Assembly (NCBI GenBank): GCA_937138955.1
Contig: CAKZPJ010000084.1
Location: 1-10,268 of the forward strand
Source: an uncultured Flammeovirgaceae bacterium
GTDB taxonomy: Bacteria; Bacteroidota; Bacteroidia; Cytophagales; Cyclobacteriaceae
DNA: 10,268 nt
Direction: 5' to 3'
In this document: positions 5,307-10,268 of the stretch, piece by piece
Numbering within the stretch: the first letter of the stretch is position 1
How the letters are laid out: every line of letters starts with the position of its first letter
The notes under the pieces: model-generated
The model's input: only the letters and a program-made list of their open reading frames with translations
Databases searched by the model: none
Told to the model about the DNA's origin: nothing
Position numbers and translations under genes: made by a program

Positions 5307-6053
5307 ATGAAATTACTATCTGGGAAAACTGCTTTGGTAACCGGAGCATCGCGCGGTATTGGTCATTCCATAGCTAAAAAATTTGCTGAACAAGGAGCTA
5401 ATATTGCATTTACCTACTTGTCAAGTGTAGAGAGGGGAGAGGCTCTGGAAAAAGAACTAAGTGAGTACGGAATAAAGGCAAAAGGATATCGCTCAGATGC
5501 TTCCGATTTTAGTGCTACTGAGCAACTTATTAATACCGTAATTACTGATCTTGGCTCATTAGACATACTGGTTAACAATGCTGGAATCACCCAAGATACA
5601 CTACTGATGCGTATGAATGAGGAAATGTGGGACAAGGTTATTGACGTAAATCTTAAGTCAGTTTATAATACCGTAAAAGCGGCCCTTCGCACTTTCCTTA
5701 AACAGAAAAGTGGTTCAATTATCAATCTGACTTCAGTAGTAGGCATAAAAGGTAATGCGGGGCAAGCCAACTACGCAGCTTCTAAGGCAGGAATTATTGG
5801 TTTTACCAAATCGGTAGCGCTAGAGCTTGGCTCCCGTAATATCCGAAGTAATGCGATTGCCCCTGGCTTTATTGAGACCGAAATGACGGATAAGTTAGAT
5901 GAAAAAACAGTACAAAGTTGGCGCGATGCTATTCCGCTCAAACGAGGGGGTTCGCCTGACGATGTGGCAGACTGTGCCTTATTTCTGGCTTCGGATATGT
6001 CGGCTTATATTACCGGTCAAGTTCTACAAGTAGACGGCGGAATGCTCACTTAG
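5307..6053 (+). CDS. fabG: 3-oxoacyl-[acyl-carrier-protein] reductase FabG
   Basis: FabG carries out the NADPH-dependent reduction of 3-oxoacyl-ACP to 3-hydroxyacyl-ACP, the first reductive step of each cycle of type II fatty acid synthesis, in the cytoplasm. The 248-residue product has the family's usual length and is a classical short-chain dehydrogenase. It shows the cofactor motif TGASRGIG (12-19), NNAG (90-93), and the catalytic residues Asn115, Ser143, Tyr156 and Lys160 with the standard 13- and 4-residue spacings. The region after it (IAPGFIETEMTDKL) and the C-terminal TGQVLQVDGGM are typical of FabG rather than a random SDR. I start at ATG 5307; an in-frame TTG at 5298 would add only three residues and lies inside the inverted repeat. 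The gene stands alone, not in a fab cluster with acpP or fabF. Another SDR specificity cannot be fully excluded. Confidence 0.93.
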   Translation: MKLLSGKTALVTGASRGIGHSIAKKFAEQGANIAFTYLSSVERGEALEKELSEYGIKAKGYRSDASDFSATEQLINTVITDLGSLDILVNNAGITQDTLLMRMNEEMWDKVIDVNLKSVYNTVKAALRTFLKQKSGSIINLTSVVGIKGNAGQANYAASKAGIIGFTKSVALELGSRNIRSNAIAPGFIETEMTDKLDEKTVQSWRDAIPLKRGGSPDDVADCALFLASDMSAYITGQVLQVDGGMLT

Positions 6054-6205
6054 TGCGAAGTGTTATAGTGGTAGTATACTTAGTACCTAGTGCTGAACTT
6101 GTCAATAAGACATAAGCCAACTATATTCAACACCCTAACACTTTTGACCTAGCTTTTTCGTTGTAAAAAGCAGAATAGCATCCTACTCTTACCACAAATC
6201 GACAC

Positions 6206-8299
6206 ATGCAAAAGATTCAACTTCTGTTCGATAATTCGCCTTGGCTGATTATTCCGAGTTTATTGGTAGGCTTAACCTATGCTCTTTTGCTGTACCTCAA
6301 GGGTAAAAAGCTTGGTACAGTTTCCTGGGGTAAAACAGTCAACTACGTACTCGCTGGGCTTAGGTTTGTATTAGTTACTTTGTTGTGTCTGTTGATTATA
6401 GGACCGTTTATTAAACAAATCCGTAATACTATTGAGGAACCGATTATTGTATTCGCGGTGGATAATTCAGCTTCCATCCAATCAGTTAGAGATAGTGGAC
6501 AATGGATTCCGGAAGCAACTGCCCTACAAAATGAAATACAGCAGCAAGGTTATCAGGTAGAAACTCGGAGCTTTTCCTCAAGCGATGCGCTGGAAACAAT
6601 TACCTTTTCCGAACAACGCAGTGATATAGAGGGTTTGCTATCAGATATTGAGACTGAGTACGAAGGAAGAAACCTAGCATCGGTCGTGCTACTGTCGGAT
6701 GGTATTTATAATGAGGGTGTTTCACCTGCGTATTCATCCTATCCCTTCAAGTTGCACGCAGTAGGGGTAGGTGATACAGTACCTAAGCAGGACCTAAAAG
6801 TCAGCAACCTGTATTTTAACAAAATAGCCTATCAAGGGAACAAATTTCCGCTGGTGGCAGAAATAAGTAATACGGGTTTTAGCGGGGAATCAGTCGCAGT
6901 TTCAGTAAACTACCGCGGAGAAACTGTAGCAAATGAGCAAGTAACTTTCAATCAAGATCGCGGGATCATGAGAGTTGAGTTTTTGCTGGAGGCTTCGGAA
7001 GAAGGAATGAGCCATTACGTAGTAGCGGTAGAAGGTCTTGAGGCAGAATTTACTCAAGAGAATAATGTAAGCCATGCCTACATAGAGATCATCGAGGGCA
7101 AGGAGTCAATTTTGCTCGTAGCTCAGTCGCCTCATCCCGATATAAAAGCTTTAAAGCTCGCCATTGAGCAAAACAAAAATTATGAAGTTGAAACCGCAAT
7201 ATTAGGACTGTCAGATTGGAATCCGTCAATGGTAGCCAATAGTAAATTTGATTTGGTTATTCTACACCAATTGCCGGGGCGAGGGCTGAATAATACCCAA
7301 TTAAATCAGTTAGTACAGGATGCTAACGCTCTGTGGTATATCGTGGGCGAGCAGAGTAACATTCCGATGTTTAATCAATCGAACGGACTTCTGGAGATTA
7401 TTAGGCAGAATAACGAAACTGATGAAGTGCGGCCTGTTTTTAACGCGAACTTTAATGGTTTTCAGCTTGAAAATGACTATCAAACAATTATTGAGGGTTT
7501 TATTCCACTAAAAGTACCATTTGGTCGAGTAAACTTTAAAGGAGAGAATACTTCTTTGCTCTATCGGCAGGTAGGCAATGTAAAGACTAGCCAACCCTTA
7601 TTAGTTATGGGTGAAGTAGATGATAAAAAGCAAGCGGTTCTGCTGGCCGATGGTATTTGGAGATGGAGGTTGCAAGAGTACGCTAAAAACGAAAACACGC
7701 AAGCATTTGATGCGCTTTTTACTAAGCTAACCCAGTTTTTATCAGCAAAAGAGGATAAACGAAGGTTTAAGGTCTACCCGGTACGAAGCGAGTTTGAGGA
7801 TACTGAGCCAGTAGTATTTGAGACCGAAATTTACAATGATATTTATGAAGAGGTTTATGGTCAATCAGTCAACCTTAGCTTAACGGGCGAGGATGGAGAA
7901 GGACGTAACTTCAGCTACATTACGAATGAGAACAATACCCAGTACCGTATTGGTAACCTGCCGGAAGGTATTTATAGTTATCAAGCCAGCGTTAGCCTAG
8001 ATGATGAGCAGCTGACTAGTAGTGGTGAATTCAGTGTTCGGCACTTAGAGATTGAAACCCTCAATTTAACTGCTAATCACAATTTACTGCGTGAGTTAGC
8101 TCAAACTAGCGGGGGGCAGTTTACCACTGCGGAGAAAATAGATGTACTGAGCACAGTATTTCAGAATCAGAAACTGCAAAGTAAGATTTACACCAGTGAA
8201 GCTTTTCTTCCAATTATTAATCTGAAGTGGTTATTTTTCTTACTGCTGCTGCTGGTAGCCGCTGAATGGAGTATTCGGAAATATATGGGTAGCTACTAA
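6206..8299 (+). CDS. VWA-domain membrane protein with CARDB/Ig-like and amidotransferase-like middle regions
   Basis: I recognise the architecture but no defined function. The 697-residue product has two N-terminal membrane segments (about 13-31 and 46-68) and then a von Willebrand A domain (about 78-190). The metal-ion (MIDAS) motif DNSAS is intact at 86-90, and a second acidic site follows in VVLLSDGIYNEG (160-171). Residues about 195-295 look like a CARDB/Ig-type beta domain. Residues about 299-515 look like the glutamine-amidotransferase-like fold seen in related VWA proteins (ILLVAQSPHPDIKAL, FDLVILHQLPGRG, AVLLADGIWRWRL), without an evident Cys-His catalytic pair. A second beta domain (about 520-612) and a C-terminal membrane segment (about 672-686) follow. 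The bulk probably faces the periplasm. No MoxR ATPase or Bat genes are adjacent. It ends at the hairpin shared with clpC. Confidence 0.82.
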   Translation: MQKIQLLFDNSPWLIIPSLLVGLTYALLLYLKGKKLGTVSWGKTVNYVLAGLRFVLVTLLCLLIIGPFIKQIRNTIEEPIIVFAVDNSASIQSVRDSGQWIPEATALQNEIQQQGYQVETRSFSSSDALETITFSEQRSDIEGLLSDIETEYEGRNLASVVLLSDGIYNEGVSPAYSSYPFKLHAVGVGDTVPKQDLKVSNLYFNKIAYQGNKFPLVAEISNTGFSGESVAVSVNYRGETVANEQVTFNQDRGIMRVEFLLEASEEGMSHYVVAVEGLEAEFTQENNVSHAYIEIIEGKESILLVAQSPHPDIKALKLAIEQNKNYEVETAILGLSDWNPSMVANSKFDLVILHQLPGRGLNNTQLNQLVQDANALWYIVGEQSNIPMFNQSNGLLEIIRQNNETDEVRPVFNANFNGFQLENDYQTIIEGFIPLKVPFGRVNFKGENTSLLYRQVGNVKTSQPLLVMGEVDDKKQAVLLADGIWRWRLQEYAKNENTQAFDALFTKLTQFLSAKEDKRRFKVYPVRSEFEDTEPVVFETEIYNDIYEEVYGQSVNLSLTGEDGEGRNFSYITNENNTQYRIGNLPEGIYSYQASVSLDDEQLTSSGEFSVRHLEIETLNLTANHNLLRELAQTSGGQFTTAEKIDVLSTVFQNQKLQSKIYTSEAFLPIINLKWLFFLLLLLVAAEWSIRKYMGSY

Positions 8300-8325
8300 A
8301 AAAGGGCATCACTAATGATGCCCTT
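8298..8325 (-). terminator. Terminator between the VWA gene and clpC
   Basis: AAGGGCATCA (8302-8311) and TGATGCCCTT (8316-8325) form a perfect 10-bp stem with the 4-nt loop CTAA. The A-run on the left (8298-8303) becomes a T-run on the minus strand, so it is a strong terminator for clpC. On the plus strand no T-run follows, but the hairpin lies just after the VWA stop and may serve both. Confidence 0.85.
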
Positions 8326-8355
8326 CAAACGTTTAAACTGTACGACGGTAATGAA

Positions 8356-10268
8356 TTATTTACTGTCGGTTTTCTTCTCTTTAGGAGTTTTCTTCTTCTT
8401 CAAACTAAGCGTAAGTTCTTCCCCCTCACCATTGTAGTCAGCTAAGATAGTGTCTTCTGCTTCAATCTCTCCTTTAAGTATTTCTTCCGCTACGGCATCT
8501 TCTAGGTACTTCTGTATTGCCCGATTTAACGGACGAGCACCGTACTGAGGATCGTAACCCTTATCAGCTAAAAAGTCTTTAGCTTTATCGGTTAAGTCTA
8601 CTTTATAGCCTAGTGCCGTAATTCGAGCAAATAGCTTATTAAGCGTGATATCAATAATCTTATGAATATCTTCTCGCTTCAAAGAATTGAAGACAATTAC
8701 ATCATCCAGACGGTTCAAGAATTCGGGGCTGAACGTTTTCTTCAGCGCATTCTGAATGGTTGATTTCATAATATCATCCATACTCTCTTCTTTCGCCTTG
8801 GTAGAGAAGCCAATTCCTGAGCCAAAATCTTTCAAATCTCGAGCTCCGATATTAGAGGTCATGATGATGATCGTATTGCGGAAATCGACCCGTCGGCCCA
8901 AACCATCAGTTAGAATACCATCATCCAATACTTGTAACAAGATATTGAATACATCTGGGTGAGCCTTTTCAATCTCATCCAGTAGTACTACACTGTAAGG
9001 CTTACGACGAACTTTTTCAGTAAGCTGACCACCTTCTTCGTAACCTACGTAGCCGGGAGGCGCACCAACAAGGCGAGATACTGAGAATTTCTCCATGTAC
9101 TCACTCATGTCAACGCGAATCAGAGCCTCTTCCTTATCAAACAGATAAGTTGCCAGCACTTTCGCTAATTCGGTTTTACCTACTCCCGTGGGACCGAGAA
9201 AAACAAATGATCCTATTGGCTTTTGCGGGTCTTTCAGACCAACTCGAGTGCGCTGAATAGCTTTAGTGAGCTTCTTGATGGCCTCTTCTTGGCCAATTAC
9301 TCTACCGGTAAGCTGCTCGTTCATTCCCAGTAGCTTCTGACTTTCGTTCTGAGCCACCCGTTTAGTTGGGATTCCCGTCATCATGGCAATTACTTCCGCC
9401 ACATTTTCTTCATCAACCGTATAGCGACGAGTGCGGGTTTCGTCTTCCCATTTGCGTTTCGCTGACTCAAGCTGATCAATTAGCTTTTTCTCTCGATCCC
9501 GTAATTGAGCCGCCTCTTCGTACTTTTGGCTCTTCACTACCCGATTCTTCTCTACCTTAATATTCTCAATGGCTTCCTCTAGCTTCACAATTTCGTCGGG
9601 TACATGAATATTATTGATATGTACTCGTGCGCCAGCCTCATCCATTACATCGATAGCCTTATCGGGTAAGAAGCGGTCGCTGATGTAGCGGTCGGATAAT
9701 TTTACGCAGGCATCAAGCGCTTCCGGGGTGTACTCTACGTGATGGTGATTCTCGTACTTATCCTTGATATTATCTAGGATTTGCATAGTTTCTTCCGGAG
9801 TAGTGGCGTCTACCATTACTACCTGGAACCGTCGAGCTAGGGCACCATCTTTTTCAATGTACTGGCGGTACTCATCCAGTGTGGTAGCACCAATACATTG
9901 AATTTCACCCCGAGCTAATGCTGGTTTGAACATATTAGAGGCATCTAGTGAGCCCGAAGCTCCTCCAGCCCCCACAATCGTATGTAACTCATCAATAAAC
10001 AAGATTACGTCCGGTGACTTTTCAATCTCATTCATCACCGCTTTCATACGCTCCTCAAATTGACCTCGGTACTTAGTTCCGCCTACCAAAGAAGCTAAAT
10101 CCAGCGTAACCACTCGTTTGTTAAAAAGTACCCGCGATACTTTCTTCTGAACAATGCGCAGGGCTAGTCCTTCAGCAATAGCGGTTTTACCTACTCCCGG
10201 TTCGCCAATTAAAATTGGGTTATTCTTTTTACGGCGACTAAGGATTTGCGCTACTCGCTCAATTTCCT
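8356..10268 (-). CDS. clpC: ATP-dependent Clp protease ATP-binding subunit ClpC (N-terminus beyond window)
   Basis: ClpC is a hexameric AAA+ unfoldase that feeds substrates to the ClpP peptidase. The frame is open to the right edge, giving 636 residues and lacking the N-domain. The GTG at 10113 is internal, because the first Walker A, GEPGVGKT (fragment residues 21-28), lies upstream of it. Next come the substrate pore loop KYRG, Walker B ILFIDELH (about 88-95), and the ALARRF arginine region. The short middle domain carries the UVR-type motif [15 protein letters not shown] (248-262), a ClpC rather than ClpB feature. The second AAA+ domain has Walker A GPTGVGKT (358-365), pore loop GYVGY, Walker B VVLLDE (426-431), TSNIGA, and GARPLNR as sensor 2. 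An IGF loop (485-487) marks ClpP binding. The tail is lysine-rich. No clpP, mcsA or mcsB is visible nearby. The promoter lies outside the window. Confidence 0.96.
   Translation of the reverse strand, partial: EIERVAQILSRRKKNNPILIGEPGVGKTAIAEGLALRIVQKKVSRVLFNKRVVTLDLASLVGGTKYRGQFEERMKAVMNEIEKSPDVILFIDELHTIVGAGGASGSLDASNMFKPALARGEIQCIGATTLDEYRQYIEKDGALARRFQVVMVDATTPEETMQILDNIKDKYENHHHVEYTPEALDACVKLSDRYISDRFLPDKAIDVMDEAGARVHINNIHVPDEIVKLEEAIENIKVEKNRVVKSQKYEEAAQLRDREKKLIDQLESAKRKWEDETRTRRYTVDEENVAEVIAMMTGIPTKRVAQNESQKLLGMNEQLTGRVIGQEEAIKKLTKAIQRTRVGLKDPQKPIGSFVFLGPTGVGKTELAKVLATYLFDKEEALIRVDMSEYMEKFSVSRLVGAPPGYVGYEEGGQLTEKVRRKPYSVVLLDEIEKAHPDVFNILLQVLDDGILTDGLGRRVDFRNTIIIMTSNIGARDLKDFGSGIGFSTKAKEESMDDIMKSTIQNALKKTFSPEFLNRLDDVIVFNSLKREDIHKIIDITLNKLFARITALGYKVDLTDKAKDFLADKGYDPQYGARPLNRAIQKYLEDAVAEEILKGEIEAEDTILADYNGEGEELTLSLKKKKTPKEKKTDSK

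Noticed and set aside
6058..6171. Inverted repeats in the fabG-VWA spacer (AAGTGTTA / TAACACTT 70 bp apart, and GCTTTTT / AAAAAGC at 6152-6171)
   Set aside because: The first pair is far apart and short; the second is AT-rich with no T-run suited to a terminator. Neither is supported beyond chance, and only a 7/8 match to a -7 box (TAGCTTTT at 6150-6157) is present for the VWA gene.
10111..10113. GTG as the start codon of clpC
   Set aside because: Starting there would remove the first Walker A motif, which is encoded in frame just upstream at about 10183-10206.
1..10268. A defence system, mobile element, CRISPR array or biosynthetic cluster
   Set aside because: All sizeable genes are accounted for as housekeeping or single envelope proteins. 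There are no transposase, integrase, nuclease or toxin-antitoxin motifs, no direct-repeat arrays and no tRNA-like sequences.

Overview
The window looks like ordinary chromosomal DNA from a member of the Bacteroidota, most likely a marine or environmental cytophagian. Four things point there. The RecA and ClpC types fit, as do the DUF3108, DUF4174 and VWA/CARDB-like membrane proteins. Two promoters match the Bacteroidota consensus (TTG or TTTG, about 19-20 nt, then TAnnTTTG). Starts lack clear Shine-Dalgarno sequences, and the DNA is moderately AT-rich. The genus cannot be fixed from sequence reading alone. There are no RNA genes, insertion sequences, CRISPR arrays or phage genes.

Layout. (1) 2-355 (+) is the C-terminal end of an unrecognised, probably exported, cysteine-containing beta-rich protein, followed by a terminator. 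(2) 546-1622 (-) is recA, convergent with the first gene; a perfect 36-bp palindromic terminator lies between them and a good promoter lies upstream of recA. (3) 1857-2891 (+) is a membrane-anchored putative zinc aminopeptidase (DUF2265/COG4324 type), divergent from recA. (4) After a 343-bp intergenic region carrying a cluster of TGTAC motifs comes a DUF3108 exported protein (3235-4038, +). It is tail-to-tail with a DUF4174 exported protein (4035-4478, -), and the two stop codons overlap in one CTAG. (5) 4668-5156 (+) is a single GAF-domain protein of the free methionine-(R)-sulfoxide reductase family that has lost most of the catalytic and substrate-binding residues. It has a clear promoter and a leader palindrome. 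(6) 5307-6053 (+) is fabG, preceded by a large imperfect inverted repeat overlapping a -7-like box. (7) 6206-8299 (+) is a three-TM VWA membrane protein. (8) 8356 to the right edge (-) is clpC, truncated at its N-terminus by the window end and convergent with the VWA gene across a shared hairpin.

The genes do not form one pathway. Nearly every gene has its own intergenic spacer, promoter and/or terminator, so this is a run of single-gene units mixing housekeeping functions (recombination and repair, fatty acid synthesis, proteolysis) with poorly characterised envelope proteins. I found no convincing new multi-gene system. The items most worth a second look are the degenerate methionine-sulfoxide-reductase-like GAF protein and the operator-like palindromes upstream of fabG, the GAF gene and the DUF3108 gene.
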